Origin: Duganella sp. Leaf126
GTDB taxonomy: Bacteria > Pseudomonadota > Gammaproteobacteria > Burkholderiales > Burkholderiaceae_D
Direction of reading: 5' to 3'
Length of the DNA stretch: 64,000 bases
Assembly (NCBI RefSeq): GCF_001423125.1
Contig: NZ_LMNW01000034.1
Span: forward strand, 76,444-140,443
In this document: positions 46,812 through 56,265 of the stretch, piece after piece
Numbering within the stretch: the stretch's first letter is position 1
Layout: each line of letters opens with the position of its first letter
Program-made: the position numbers and the translations under genes
The notes under the pieces: model-generated
What the model was told of the DNA's origin: nothing
Database searches by the model: none
What the model saw: only the letters and a program-made list of their open reading frames with translations

Positions 46812-48299
46812 ATGCACTACGTCTCCACCCGCGCCGCCACCGCTGCGGCGGCTGCCGCCTCGCCCGATTCCCCCCGATTCTCGGACATCCTGCTCGGCGG
46901 CCTGGCCACCGACGGCGGCCTGTTCCTGCCGGCAGAATACCCGCAGGTGACCGGCGCCGAACTCGATGCGTGGCGCCAGCTCTCGTACGCCGACTTGGCG
47001 TTCGAAATCCTGCGCAAGTTCGCCACCGACATACCGGAAGCCGACCTGCGCGCGCTCACCGCCAGGACCTATACGCAGGACGTGTACCGTAACGCCCGCG
47101 CCGACGACGATGCAGCGCGCATCACGCCGCTGCGGGTGCTGGAAGAGGGCGCCGATGGCAGCAAACTGATGCTGCAGGCGCTGTCGAACGGCCCCACGCT
47201 GGCGTTCAAGGATATGGCCATGCAATTGCTGGGCAACCTGTTCGAGTATGCGCTGGCCAGGCAGAACGCGGAACTCAATATTTTTGGCGCGACGTCCGGC
47301 GACACCGGCAGCGCAGCCGAATACGCGATGCGCGGCAAGCGCGGCATCCGCGTGTTCATGCTGTCGCCGCACCGGAAGATGAGCGCATTCCAGACCGCTC
47401 AGATGTTCAGCCTGCAGGATCCGAATATTTTCAACATCGCCATCGAGGGTGTGTTCGACGACGCCCAGGACATGGTCAAGGCCGTCTCGAACGACCTCGC
47501 TTTCAAAACGCGCCACAAGATCGGCACCGTCAACTCGATCAACTGGGCGCGCGTGGTGGCGCAGGTCGTGTACTACTTCCGCGGCTACCTCGAAGCGACC
47601 ACCGCCAACGACCAGAAAGTGTCGTTCACGGTCCCGTCGGGGAACTTCGGCAATATCTGCGCCGGTCACATTGCCCGCATGATGGGTCTGCCGATCGACA
47701 AGCTGGTGGCCGCCACCAACGAAAACGACGTGCTCGACGAATTCTTCCGTACCGGCGTGTACCGCGTGCGCAAGTCGTCCGAGACCTACCACACCAGCAG
47801 CCCGTCGATGGACATCTCCAAGGCGTCCAACTTCGAGCGCTTCGTCTATGAACTGGTGGGGCGCGACGGCGACCGCACGCGGGCGCTGTTCCGCAAGGTG
47901 GAAACCCACGGCGGCTTCGACCTGTCCGGCAAGCCGGGCAGCGACGGCGACGAGTTCAAGCTGGTGGCGAAATACGGTTTCGCGTCCGGCAAATCGACCC
48001 ATGCCGACCGGCTGGACACGATCCGCGACGTGGCCGACGACTACGGCATCGTGATCGATACCCATACCGCCGACGGCGTCAAGGTCGCGCGCGAGCACCT
48101 GCAGCCGGGCGTGCCGATGATCGTGCTGGAAACGGCGCTGGCGGCCAAGTTCAACGAAACCATCCTCGAGGCGCTGGGCGAAGATGCCGAGCGCCCGCCG
48201 GGCTTCGAGCACATCGAAGACCTGCCGCAGAAGTTCGTGGTCATGCAGGCCGACGTGGAGGCGATGAAAGCCTACATCGCCGCCAACACCGGCCTGTGA
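46812..48299 (+). CDS. thrC: threonine synthase
   Basis: The 495-residue PLP enzyme converts O-phosphohomoserine to threonine. The lysine that holds PLP lies in LAFKDMAMQLLGN; the phosphate-site stretch TSGDTGSAAEYAMRGKRG and GNFGNICAGH are present. It overlaps the moeA reading frame (GTG at 48296) by 4 bases. In many Burkholderiales hom precedes thrC; here sdaA does instead. The ATG at 46812 is chosen because the TATAAT promoter covers the earlier ATG. Confidence 0.95.
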   Translation: MHYVSTRAATAAAAAASPDSPRFSDILLGGLATDGGLFLPAEYPQVTGAELDAWRQLSYADLAFEILRKFATDIPEADLRALTARTYTQDVYRNARADDDAARITPLRVLEEGADGSKLMLQALSNGPTLAFKDMAMQLLGNLFEYALARQNAELNIFGATSGDTGSAAEYAMRGKRGIRVFMLSPHRKMSAFQTAQMFSLQDPNIFNIAIEGVFDDAQDMVKAVSNDLAFKTRHKIGTVNSINWARVVAQVVYYFRGYLEATTANDQKVSFTVPSGNFGNICAGHIARMMGLPIDKLVAATNENDVLDEFFRTGVYRVRKSSETYHTSSPSMDISKASNFERFVYELVGRDGDRTRALFRKVETHGGFDLSGKPGSDGDEFKLVAKYGFASGKSTHADRLDTIRDVADDYGIVIDTHTADGVKVAREHLQPGVPMIVLETALAAKFNETILEALGEDAERPPGFEHIEDLPQKFVVMQADVEAMKAYIAANTGL

Positions 48300-48307
48300 G
48301 CGGCGCC

Positions 48308-49525
48308 ATGCATACCCCCAAGCCGATGCTGACCATGGCCGAAGCGCTGGCGCAGATGCTGGCCGCCGCGCGTCCGGTGACCGACGTCGAGACCGTGCCC
48401 ACGCTGGCCGCCAATGGCCGCGTGCTGGCACAGGCCCAGGTCTCCGGCATGAATGTGCCGGGCCAGGACAATACGCAGATGGACGGTTATGCCGTGCGCG
48501 CGCACGAGTGCATCAGCGGCCACGCGGTGCTCAAGGTGTCGCAGCGCATTCCGGCCGGTCACGTGGGCCAGCCGCTGGAACCGGGCAGCGCGGCGCGCAT
48601 CTTCACCGGCGCGCTGATCCCGCCCGGCGCTGACGCGGTCGTGATGCAGGAGCAATGCGAAGCGGGCGGCGGCGATACGGTCACCATCCGCCATGCACCG
48701 AAGGCCGGCGAGTGGATACGCCTCGCCGGCGAGGACATTACCGCCGGCAGCACCATTCTGCCGGCCGGTGTGCGCCTGCGCAGCCAGGAGCTGGGCCTGG
48801 CCGCCTCGGTGGGCCTGGCAACGCTGCCGGTGCGGCGCAAGCTGCGCGTGGCCGTGTTCTTCACCGGCGACGAGCTGACCATGCCGGGCGAGCCGCTGGC
48901 GCCGGGCGCCATCTACAATTCCAACCGGTTTACCCTGCGCGCGCTGCTGGAAAATCTCGGCTGCGAGATCAGCGATTTCGGCATCGTGCCCGATACGCTG
49001 GACGCTACCCGCGCCGTGCTGCGCGAGTGCGCGGGCGGCCATGACCTGATCATCACGTCCGGCGGCGTCTCCGTCGGCGAGGAAGACCATATCAAGCCGG
49101 CCGTGGAAGCGGAAGGCCGGCTCACCATGTGGCAGATCGCCATCAAGCCGGGCAAGCCGCTGGCGTTCGGCGAGGTCGGGCAGGCGGCTTTCGTCGGCTT
49201 GCCCGGCAACCCGGTATCGAGCTTCATCACCTTCCTGATGTTCGTGCGGCCCTTCATCTTGCGCCTGCAGGGCGTGCAGGGAGCGGTGGCGCCGCGCGCG
49301 TTCACCATGCGTGCCGATTTCAATCTGCCCAAGGCCGACCGCCGCAACGAATTCCTGCGCGCGCGCATCAATGCCGGCGGCGGCCTCGAACCGTTCCGCA
49401 ACCAGAGTTCGGGCGTGCTCACTTCCACCGTGTGGGGCGACGGCGTGATCGACAATCCCCCGAACCGCACCATTACCGAGGGCGACATGGTGCGCTTCAT
49501 TCCTTTCAGCGAGTTGATGTACTGA
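48308..49525 (+). CDS. moeA: molybdopterin molybdenumtransferase
   Basis: This 405-residue enzyme inserts molybdate into adenylylated molybdopterin. Motifs: PGQDNTQMDGYAVRA, IFTGALIPPGADAVVMQE, TSGGVSVGEEDH and FVGLPGNPVS. A GTG at 48296 that overlaps the thrC stop is an alternative start. It is followed by moaD with a 1-base overlap (TGATG). It supplies molybdenum cofactor for enzymes such as the PaoABC-like complex. Confidence 0.94.
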   Translation: MHTPKPMLTMAEALAQMLAAARPVTDVETVPTLAANGRVLAQAQVSGMNVPGQDNTQMDGYAVRAHECISGHAVLKVSQRIPAGHVGQPLEPGSAARIFTGALIPPGADAVVMQEQCEAGGGDTVTIRHAPKAGEWIRLAGEDITAGSTILPAGVRLRSQELGLAASVGLATLPVRRKLRVAVFFTGDELTMPGEPLAPGAIYNSNRFTLRALLENLGCEISDFGIVPDTLDATRAVLRECAGGHDLIITSGGVSVGEEDHIKPAVEAEGRLTMWQIAIKPGKPLAFGEVGQAAFVGLPGNPVSSFITFLMFVRPFILRLQGVQGAVAPRAFTMRADFNLPKADRRNEFLRARINAGGGLEPFRNQSSGVLTSTVWGDGVIDNPPNRTITEGDMVRFIPFSELMY

Positions 49526-49779
49526 TGGCAGTGACCGTAAAATTTTTTGCCAGCGTGCGTGAAGCCGTCGGTACCGGGACCGTCACGCTGGACCTGCCGG
49601 CAGGCGTGGCAACGGTCGGGCAATTGCGCGAGCACCTGTCCGCGCGCGGCGAAGCATGGCACGCGGCGCTGGCCAGCCCGTCCCTGCGCATGGCCTGCCA
49701 GCAGGTGATGTGCGACGCCGCCACCCCGGTGGTCGATGGCATGGAAGTGGCGTTCTTCCCGCCGGTGACCGGCGGCTGA
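49525..49779 (+). CDS. moaD: molybdopterin synthase small subunit
   Basis: The 84-residue ubiquitin-fold protein ends in the Gly-Gly needed for thiocarboxylation (PPVTGG). It gives sulfur to precursor Z together with MoaE. It overlaps moeA by one base. The usual next gene, moaE, is missing: a flavoprotein follows after 8 bases. Confidence 0.93.
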   Translation: MAVTVKFFASVREAVGTGTVTLDLPAGVATVGQLREHLSARGEAWHAALASPSLRMACQQVMCDAATPVVDGMEVAFFPPVTGG

Positions 49780-49787
49780 CCAACACC

Positions 49788-51053
49788 ATGCAGCCTAGTG
49801 TGCCATCTTTTCGTGTCGCCGTCATCGGCGGCGGCCCGGCCGGCCTGATGGCGGCCGAAACCCTGGCGCGGGGCGGGGCGCAGGTGGAGGTCTTCGACGC
49901 GATGGCGTCGGTCGGCCGCAAATTCCTGCTGGCCGGGCGCGGCGGCATGAACATCACCCATGCCGAACCGTATGCCGATTTCGTCACCCGTTATGCGACG
50001 GGCCGCGGCGCGCGGGCGCTGGCGCTGCGGCCGATGCTCGATGCCTTCGGTCCCGACGCCGTGCGGGCCTGGATCCACGGACTGGGCGTGGCGACGTTCG
50101 TCGGCAGCTCCAACCGCGTCTTCCCCAGCGATATGAAAGCCGCGCCGCTGCTGCGCGCCTGGCTGCACCGGCTGCGCGAGCAGGGCGTGCACTTTCACAT
50201 GCGCCACCGCTGGACCGGCTGGCGCGACGCCGGCGACGTGCTGACTTTCGAGTCGCCGGAGGGCGCCGTGGCGGTGCAGGCCGACGCGGTGGTGCTGGCC
50301 CTGGGCGGCGGCAGCTGGGCGCGGCTCGGATCGGACGGCGCCTGGATACCGCTGCTGCAGGCGCGCGGCGTGGGCGTGGCGCCGCTGGCGCCGGCCAATT
50401 GCGGTTTCGACGTCGACTGGAGCGCGCATTTCAGCGACCGCCATGCGGGCGAGCCGCTGACCACCGTGGCCGTCACGTCGGTCGGTGCGGACGGCCGTGC
50501 GTTCCGCAAGCAGGGCCAGTTCGTGGTGACGGCTGGCGGCGTCGAGGGCAGCCTGATTTATGCGCTGTCGGCGGCGCTGCGCGAGCAGATCGCCGCTGAC
50601 GGTCAAGCCACCATCCATCTCGACCTGCTGCCGGACCTGACTGCCGAGCGGGTGGCCGACCAAGTGGCGCACCCGCGCGGCGCCCGGTCGCTGGCCAGCC
50701 ACCTGCAAAGCCGGCTCGGAATCAAGGGTGTCAAGGCGGGGCTGCTGCGCGAATGCCTGGACAAGGATGCCTACGCCGATCCCGTGCGGCTGGCGCAGGC
50801 CATCAAGCACCTGCCGCTGCGCCTGCGCCGTCCGCGTCCGCTCGACGAGGCGATCAGCAGTGCCGGCGGAGTAAAGTGGGATGCGCTCGATGGCCTGATG
50901 CTCAGGGCGGCGCCCGGCGTGTTTGTGGCCGGTGAAATGGTCGACTGGGAAGCGCCGACCGGCGGCTACCTGCTGACCGCCTGCTTCGCCAGCGGCGTGG
51001 CTGCCGGACAGGCGGCTCTGGACTGGCAGAGCAGGCGGCGCGACCGGGCATAG
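49788..51053 (+). CDS. BaiN/HI0933-like FAD-dependent oxidoreductase (TIGR03862 type)
   Basis: The 421-residue flavoprotein has an N-terminal FAD motif (VAVIGGGPAGLMAAE), the RKFLLAGRGGMNITH signature of HI0933/BaiN, and a C-terminal GGVKWDALDGLM...FVAGEMVDWEAPTGGY motif. Family members are uncharacterised or act on steroid/quinone double bonds. It starts 8 bases after moaD, so it may be in the moeA–moaD transcript. The ATG at 49788 is chosen because it begins the FAD domain. Confidence 0.9.
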   Translation: MQPSVPSFRVAVIGGGPAGLMAAETLARGGAQVEVFDAMASVGRKFLLAGRGGMNITHAEPYADFVTRYATGRGARALALRPMLDAFGPDAVRAWIHGLGVATFVGSSNRVFPSDMKAAPLLRAWLHRLREQGVHFHMRHRWTGWRDAGDVLTFESPEGAVAVQADAVVLALGGGSWARLGSDGAWIPLLQARGVGVAPLAPANCGFDVDWSAHFSDRHAGEPLTTVAVTSVGADGRAFRKQGQFVVTAGGVEGSLIYALSAALREQIAADGQATIHLDLLPDLTAERVADQVAHPRGARSLASHLQSRLGIKGVKAGLLRECLDKDAYADPVRLAQAIKHLPLRLRRPRPLDEAISSAGGVKWDALDGLMLRAAPGVFVAGEMVDWEAPTGGYLLTACFASGVAAGQAALDWQSRRRDRA

Positions 51054-51293
51054 TTCCCGGCGCGATGGCGGTCGTATTCCCGACGCGATCGCAGACGTCC
51101 ACGTTGCCGTGACGGCAGGCGCGCACCCGAACCCGATAGCGGGTATCCGCCGATGACCGGTGTGCCTATGGACGCGCGGGTGGGCGCCATTCGTGGCTGA
51201 TGGCGGACGTTCATTCGGACGCGGCCGCGGCCGGGGCTGCAGAGGCGGGCCCGCTGCGCCGCTGCCGGCGCGGGCACCACCGGCAACGCCCGC

Positions 51294-52100
51294 TCACTGC
51301 CAGTCCACCGATCCCGATCCCTTGTGGCTGACGTCGCGCTGCACCGGTTTGCCGTACACGGTCAGGTTGCCGCTGCCCTGCAACGCGACTTCGGCAGCTT
51401 GGCGCGCGAAGACGTGGCCCGTACCCGATCCCTTGAGCATGACCTGCACCCGGTCGGCCGCCAGGTGGCGCGCATCGACCGTGCCCGAACCGAGCAGATG
51501 CATGTCCATGACCTGGCAGCTGCCGGCGGCCGTGATACGTCCCGAACCCAGCAGTTCCAGCTCCACGTGCTGGCTGCTGCCGGCATTGAGCGCCAGGTTG
51601 CCGCTGCCGTGCAGTGCCGCGCCCAGCTTGCTGTAGCGGCCGTTAAAGGCGACGTCGCCGGAACCCTGCAATTGCATTTCCATCAGTTCGCCGGTGAATC
51701 CGCTGACCTTGACGCTGCCGCTGCTGCGCACCACCAGCGCCTGCAGCTGCGGTAGCACCAGTTCCACCTGCAGGCGGTGGCGCGGGTTGAGCAGCATGCC
51801 CGTGGTGCGGATCTGCAGGTCGCGGCCGTGTTGATCGGTGGCGATATTGCCCAGCGACCGCTGCTCGCCGCGCACCTTGAGCGACGCTGTCGGCCCCTGG
51901 GTGAGGACCAGGTCGATCGGCCCGGAGACATCGACCACCGAGGTCGTGGCGTCCACGCGGCGCGTTTCGCTGGCCAGCGACCGTCCGGCATTGCTGGACG
52001 GGTTGGCGGCGCCGTACGATTTCAGCATGCTGTAGGTGATGCCGATCAGCACGAACGAGAGCAGCAGCAGGCTGAAACCGATCTTGAGCAGGGAACGCAT
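51294..52100 (-). CDS. membrane-anchored GIN-domain (DUF2807) adhesin-like protein
   Basis: The 268-residue protein has an N-terminal membrane anchor (about residues 5-26) and a right-handed beta-helix GIN domain (about 55-260). The domain contains a recurring GSG turn (SSGSVKV, GSGDVAF, GSGNLAL, GSGRITA, GSGTVDA, GSGTGHV, GSGNLTV). Such proteins are thought to sit on the cell surface or in the periplasm. It follows the two-helix membrane protein by 10 bases, with GAGGGG before the ATG. Confidence 0.85.
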   Translation of the reverse strand: MRSLLKIGFSLLLLSFVLIGITYSMLKSYGAANPSSNAGRSLASETRRVDATTSVVDVSGPIDLVLTQGPTASLKVRGEQRSLGNIATDQHGRDLQIRTTGMLLNPRHRLQVELVLPQLQALVVRSSGSVKVSGFTGELMEMQLQGSGDVAFNGRYSKLGAALHGSGNLALNAGSSQHVELELLGSGRITAAGSCQVMDMHLLGSGTVDARHLAADRVQVMLKGSGTGHVFARQAAEVALQGSGNLTVYGKPVQRDVSHKGSGSVDWQ

Positions 52101-52110
52101 GGCCGGCCCC

Positions 52111-52764
52111 TCACTGTCCGCGCAGCAGCGACAGGTTCATGGCCGCGTAGCGGCGCATGCCGATCGCCGTGTAACGGGTCAGCACGATGCAGATCAGGCA
52201 CAGCCCTATGCCGCCCAGCACCATCCCCATGCCGATCAGGGCCTGGGTGGTGCGGGCGCCGCTGTCGATATCGGTGGTGATGGTCATGTCCGCGTTGGCC
52301 ACGGCTTCGGCCCGGTCCCACAGGCGGGCATTGCGGTCCGCGCCGGCGTTGTCGGCTGCGCTGTCGCTGGCCTCGTTGACGGCGATGGCAGTGCGGGCCG
52401 TGCCCGGTTCGCCGTCGCGAAACACCTGCAAGCCGTGTGCGGTGATCGCGACCTTCCAGCCCATGGCCTGGTCTTCCTCTTCCTGGGTGTCGAAGTGCGA
52501 ATCGGTGAGCGCCATCAGCTGGCGGATCGGTCCCTGCAGCGACAGTTCGTTTTGCCCGGACAGGCCGCTGGCCGTCACCGCCACGCCGCCGATGTAGGAA
52601 CTGAACGACACCAGGTACATGCTCAGCAGCAGCGCCGCGTACACCAGTCCCGGAATGACCATGAACAGGTTGAAGATCGACAGTCCCACCAGCGAACCCA
52701 CGGTGCGGATGATGTGGCGTTGCGGCGGGGTTGCTGTCGGCTGGTGAACGGGAGCGGGTTTCAT
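52111..52764 (-). CDS. inner-membrane protein, unknown function, with a large loop
   Basis: The 217-residue protein has a hydrophobic helix near residues 28-50 and a second near 165-192, with a ~110-residue polar, Ala/Asp-rich loop between, probably outside the membrane. It is followed by the GIN-domain gene, suggesting a joint envelope role. I do not recognise a family. I chose the ATG at 52764; an upstream extension is possible. Confidence 0.6.
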   Translation of the reverse strand: MKPAPVHQPTATPPQRHIIRTVGSLVGLSIFNLFMVIPGLVYAALLLSMYLVSFSSYIGGVAVTASGLSGQNELSLQGPIRQLMALTDSHFDTQEEEDQAMGWKVAITAHGLQVFRDGEPGTARTAIAVNEASDSAADNAGADRNARLWDRAEAVANADMTITTDIDSGARTTQALIGMGMVLGGIGLCLICIVLTRYTAIGMRRYAAMNLSLLRGQ

Positions 52765-52921
52765 GACATTCAATATATGTTGCTGCGGATATTGCCACTG
52801 TACGCAAGCACGCAGAGCCGCGCCATCGCCATGTGACAGGCTGCGCAAATGGCGGTACAGGCGACACGCCGGTGCGCCAGGCCGTCGGCGCCCGTGACGG
52901 CGAGACTGCCTGCGGGCCGGC

Positions 52922-54385
52922 TCACGCGCCGTTGACCAGGCGCGCCGCCGCCATACCGCTGCGCACGGCCGATTCGATGGTGGCCGGGTAGTCGCCTGCC
53001 GTATAGTCGCCGGCCAGCACCAGGCCCGGCACGCCGGTCGCGTTGGCCGGGCGCACCAGTCCCGGCGTACTGGCGTGGGTGGCGCGTTTTTCCGTGATCA
53101 CCTTGAACCACTGCGGCCGGCCCAGTTCCGGACGCTGGAAGGCCACGGCCAGCTGCACCGCCACCGCCTCGGCCAGCAGCGCCTGCTGCTCGGCGGCGGC
53201 GCTGGCCGAGGCGCTGATCACCACGGCCAGCAGGCCGGCCTGGGCCCGGTCCAGCTGGCCGCGGTCGAAGACGAACTGGCCCCATTCGTGGTTCTCGGCA
53301 TCGTCGAGCAGGGCATAGAACGGCAGGTCGAGCCCGATGTCGGCGGAAAACTGCAGGTAGACGGTGGTGATGGTTTCGGATTCCAGCGCCGTCAGCCGGG
53401 CGCAGGACTGCGCCGTGTCGCAGTCCGGTATCGCGTGCAGCAGCGTTGCCGCCTGGTGCGGGCCGGTAGCGACCACTACCGCGTGGAAATAGGTGCTCCA
53501 GACGCCGCCGACCGCTGCGCCGCTGATGTCGGCCTGCCACAGCCGCCCTTCGACCGGACGCAGCGCCTGCACCTTGGCGCCGATGCGCACCGCGCCGCCG
53601 TGCGTTTCGATGAACTTCGCGGCGGCGTCCGGCAGCAGCGCGGACAGGTCCACGCGCGGCAGCAGCATGTCGGACGCGGCGCGGCGCGCACCGAGGCTGT
53701 CGCGCAGCACGGCCAGGAACACCTGGGCCGATGCGCGTTCGGGCGGGGTATTGAGCGCAGCCAGGCACAGCGGGCGCCACAGCAGTTGCGTGAGCCGCGC
53801 GGTCTGGTCATGGCGCTGCAGCAGCTCGGCCACCGTGCAGTCGTGGTGCAGCTGCCAGCCCATCCAGCGTGCGGCGCTGGAAAATCTCAACAGGCTGAGC
53901 TTGTCGGCGCGGTCCAGGCCCTTGCTGCGCCACAGGGCGATCGCCACGTGCAGCGGCGCCGGCAGACGCGGGGCAACGAAGTCTATGCCGCCCGGATTGC
54001 CGTACTCGCCAGGGATGCGCGGATAGCGCATCTGCAGCGGCAGGCGCAACAGCGTCGTGGCCGGATCGACGCCAACGAGCTTCATCATGCGCAAGGTTTC
54101 GCTGTAGGCGCCGAGCAGGATGTGCTGGCCGTTGTCGAGCCGCTTGCGGTCGGTGTCGACCCGGCGCGCCCGTCCGCCCAGCACGCGCGCCGCTTCGAAC
54201 AAGGTCACCTTGAAGCCGGCGCGCGCCAGTTCCACGGCAGCCGTGCAGCCGGCCCAGCCGCCGCCGATGACGGCGACCGCGCGGCGCGGGTCGTTGTGGC
54301 CCGTGCCCCGGGGCGGCGGCGCGAGGCGCTGGTCGAAGGCGACCGGGCTGGCAGTGCCGCCGTGGCTGCCCTCAGCCGCGGACAT
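52922..54385 (-). CDS. hpnE: FAD-dependent squalene-forming reductase HpnE
   Basis: The 487-residue phytoene-desaturase-like flavoprotein has an FAD motif (VAVIGGGWAGCTAAVELARAG) and a C-terminal GDYTAGDYPATIESAVRSG. In the bacterial HpnC-HpnD-HpnE route it reduces hydroxysqualene to squalene. It overlaps hpnD by 14 bases, so they are translationally coupled. No squalene-hopene cyclase (shc/hpnF) is in the window. Confidence 0.92.
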   Translation of the reverse strand: MSAAEGSHGGTASPVAFDQRLAPPPRGTGHNDPRRAVAVIGGGWAGCTAAVELARAGFKVTLFEAARVLGGRARRVDTDRKRLDNGQHILLGAYSETLRMMKLVGVDPATTLLRLPLQMRYPRIPGEYGNPGGIDFVAPRLPAPLHVAIALWRSKGLDRADKLSLLRFSSAARWMGWQLHHDCTVAELLQRHDQTARLTQLLWRPLCLAALNTPPERASAQVFLAVLRDSLGARRAASDMLLPRVDLSALLPDAAAKFIETHGGAVRIGAKVQALRPVEGRLWQADISGAAVGGVWSTYFHAVVVATGPHQAATLLHAIPDCDTAQSCARLTALESETITTVYLQFSADIGLDLPFYALLDDAENHEWGQFVFDRGQLDRAQAGLLAVVISASASAAAEQQALLAEAVAVQLAVAFQRPELGRPQWFKVITEKRATHASTPGLVRPANATGVPGLVLAGDYTAGDYPATIESAVRSGMAAARLVNGA

Positions 54386-55205
54386 AGGTTTTCCACGCCA
54401 GCCACAGCTTGCGGATCGGGGTGAGCGATATGCGCTGGGTCAGCACGTGGTAGCCGTCGGCCTGCACCTCGTCGAGCAGGGTGCGGTAGATGGCCGCCAT
54501 CATCAGGCCCGGGCGCTGGGCGCGGCGGTCCTGCTTCGGCAGCAGGGCGAAGGCGTCGTCGTAGGCCTGCTGGGCGCGGGCGACCTGGAACGCCATCAGT
54601 TGTTCAAACTTGTCGGAGTGGCGGGCGTTGAGCAGGTCGGCCGCCGTGACGCCGAATTGCTGCAGTTCGTTGACCGGCAGGTAGATGCGGCCCTTGCGCG
54701 CATCCTCGCCGACGTCGCGGATGATGTTGGTGAGCTGGAAGGCGTGACCGAGCTTTTCCGCGAACTGCAGCGTCTGCGGCGTGGTCACGCCGAAGATGCT
54801 GGCCGACAGGATGCCGACCACGCTGGCCACGTGCCAGCAGTAGCGGGTCAGCGCCGCGTAATCGAGGTAACGGGTCTGGTTCAGGTCCATTTCCATGCCG
54901 TCGATGATGGCCTGCAAGTGCTCCTGCTTGAGGTCGTACACGGCCAGGTGCGGCTGCAGCGCCTGCGTCACCGGATGGCTCTGGCGCCCTTCGTACATGC
55001 CGGCAATTTCTTTGCGCCACCACGCCAGCTTGACGCGGGCCACCGACTCGTCGGTGCAATCATCGACGGTGTCATCCACCTCGCGGCAAAAGGCATACAG
55101 GGCGGTAATGGCGCGACGACGCTCCGGCGTGAGAAACAGGAAGCTGTAGTAAAAACTGGAGCCGCTTTGCGCGGTCTTTTGCTGGCAGTAGTCGTCGGGT
55201 GACAT
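54372..55205 (-). CDS. hpnD: presqualene diphosphate synthase HpnD
   Basis: The 277-residue prenyl-condensing enzyme joins two farnesyl diphosphates to presqualene diphosphate. Asp-rich motifs are REVDDTVDD and RDVGEDARKG. It starts 34 bases after the hpnC stop and overlaps hpnE at its end. It belongs to the squalene/phytoene synthase family. Confidence 0.93.
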   Translation of the reverse strand: MSPDDYCQQKTAQSGSSFYYSFLFLTPERRRAITALYAFCREVDDTVDDCTDESVARVKLAWWRKEIAGMYEGRQSHPVTQALQPHLAVYDLKQEHLQAIIDGMEMDLNQTRYLDYAALTRYCWHVASVVGILSASIFGVTTPQTLQFAEKLGHAFQLTNIIRDVGEDARKGRIYLPVNELQQFGVTAADLLNARHSDKFEQLMAFQVARAQQAYDDAFALLPKQDRRAQRPGLMMAAIYRTLLDEVQADGYHVLTQRISLTPIRKLWLAWKTYVRG

Positions 55206-55239
55206 GAAAAAGCGGGGTTGGCTGATCGAAGCCGCTATT

Positions 55240-56091
55240 TTATAGCGTCGCGCCCTGTAACGGGGCCGATTTCATCCGCTGCCGCATGTGCAGCGCCGCC
55301 CACAACACGTGCAGCCAGTCGCGCCTGGTCAGCTGGGGACGGTGGCGGAACACGTCGTATTGCACGCGCTCGATCTCGTCCAGGATCTTCAGCCCGCCTT
55401 GCACCACCATGCGCAGTTCGAAACCGATGCGGCCCTTCATGCGCAGCGCCAGCGGTGCGCCGCTCAGCATCAGGGCGCGCGCGCGCGCCACCTGGAACTT
55501 CATCATGGCGCGCCAGCGGGCGCGCGAGTCGGGCGCATCGAGCGCACCGGGCAGGATGGCATAGCGGTTCAGGTCTTCCAGCGGTAGATAGATGCGCTCC
55601 TTGTGCAGGTCGATCGCCACGTCCTGCAGGAAGTTGATCAGCTGTAGGGCGCTGCAGATGGCGTCCGAGTCGCGTAGATTGTCTTCGGTGGCGGCGCCGT
55701 ACAGGTGCAGCATCAGGTGCCCGACCGGGTTGGCCGACCGCGCGCAGTAATCGAGCAGGGCGCCGTAGCTGGCATAGCGGTGCACGGTGACATCCTGCTT
55801 GAAGGCCGACAGCAGCGCGTACATCGGCTCGAGCGGCAGCTGGTACGCGCGCACCACCACCGCCAGCCGTTCGAACAACGGGCTGTGATCGGTGGCGCCG
55901 GCGGCGATGCGGTCGAGCGCGGCTTCGTAGCCGGCCAGGTCGGCCAGGCGCTGCGCGGGCGTGGCGTCGCCCTCGTCGGCCAGGTCGTCGGCGCTGCGGG
56001 CAAAGGCGTAGATGGCCTCAACTGCAGGGCGCAACTTTTTTGGCAACAAGATGGATGCGACAGGGAAATTTTCGTAGTGTTCTACCGACAT
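55240..56091 (-). CDS. hpnC: hydroxysqualene synthase HpnC
   Basis: The 283-residue homologue of HpnD converts presqualene diphosphate to hydroxysqualene. Asp-rich motifs RSADDLADEGD and FLQDVAID are present. I chose the ATG at 56091; an earlier ATG at 56103 and a TTG at 56112 are possible. It is the first gene of hpnC-hpnD-hpnE and divergent from the efflux operon, sharing an AT-rich 174-base region. Confidence 0.92.
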   Translation of the reverse strand: MSVEHYENFPVASILLPKKLRPAVEAIYAFARSADDLADEGDATPAQRLADLAGYEAALDRIAAGATDHSPLFERLAVVVRAYQLPLEPMYALLSAFKQDVTVHRYASYGALLDYCARSANPVGHLMLHLYGAATEDNLRDSDAICSALQLINFLQDVAIDLHKERIYLPLEDLNRYAILPGALDAPDSRARWRAMMKFQVARARALMLSGAPLALRMKGRIGFELRMVVQGGLKILDEIERVQYDVFRHRPQLTRRDWLHVLWAALHMRQRMKSAPLQGATL

Positions 56092-56149
56092 TGTGCTCTG
56101 CATTCCCAGCAAAAAATTGCCGACTTTTATTTAATGACCCGAAAGTCAT

Positions 56150-56177
56150 TTGCAAACCAGGTTGCTGGGTTTATAAT
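56150..56177 (+). promoter_or_regulatory. sigma-70 promoter of the RND efflux operon
   Basis: TTGCAA (56150-56155) and TATAAT (56172-56177) are spaced by 16 bases, about 90 bases before the adaptor start. The region around it is far more AT-rich than the genes, leaving about 80 bases of leader that could hold an operator. Confidence 0.65.
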
Positions 56178-56265
56178 CAATTTAGTTAGTTATAGGAAAG
56201 TTATTTGTTTCCAGCCCGTAATGGTATTACCTCCCGTCATAGGGAGCAAGAAAAAGGAAAGTACC

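Noticed and set aside
51054..51293. Possible small gene in the 240-base gap between convergent genes
   Set aside because: Open frames there lack a ribosome site or recognisable protein and extend antisense into neighbours; I see only a short ACCCG/CGGGT dyad.
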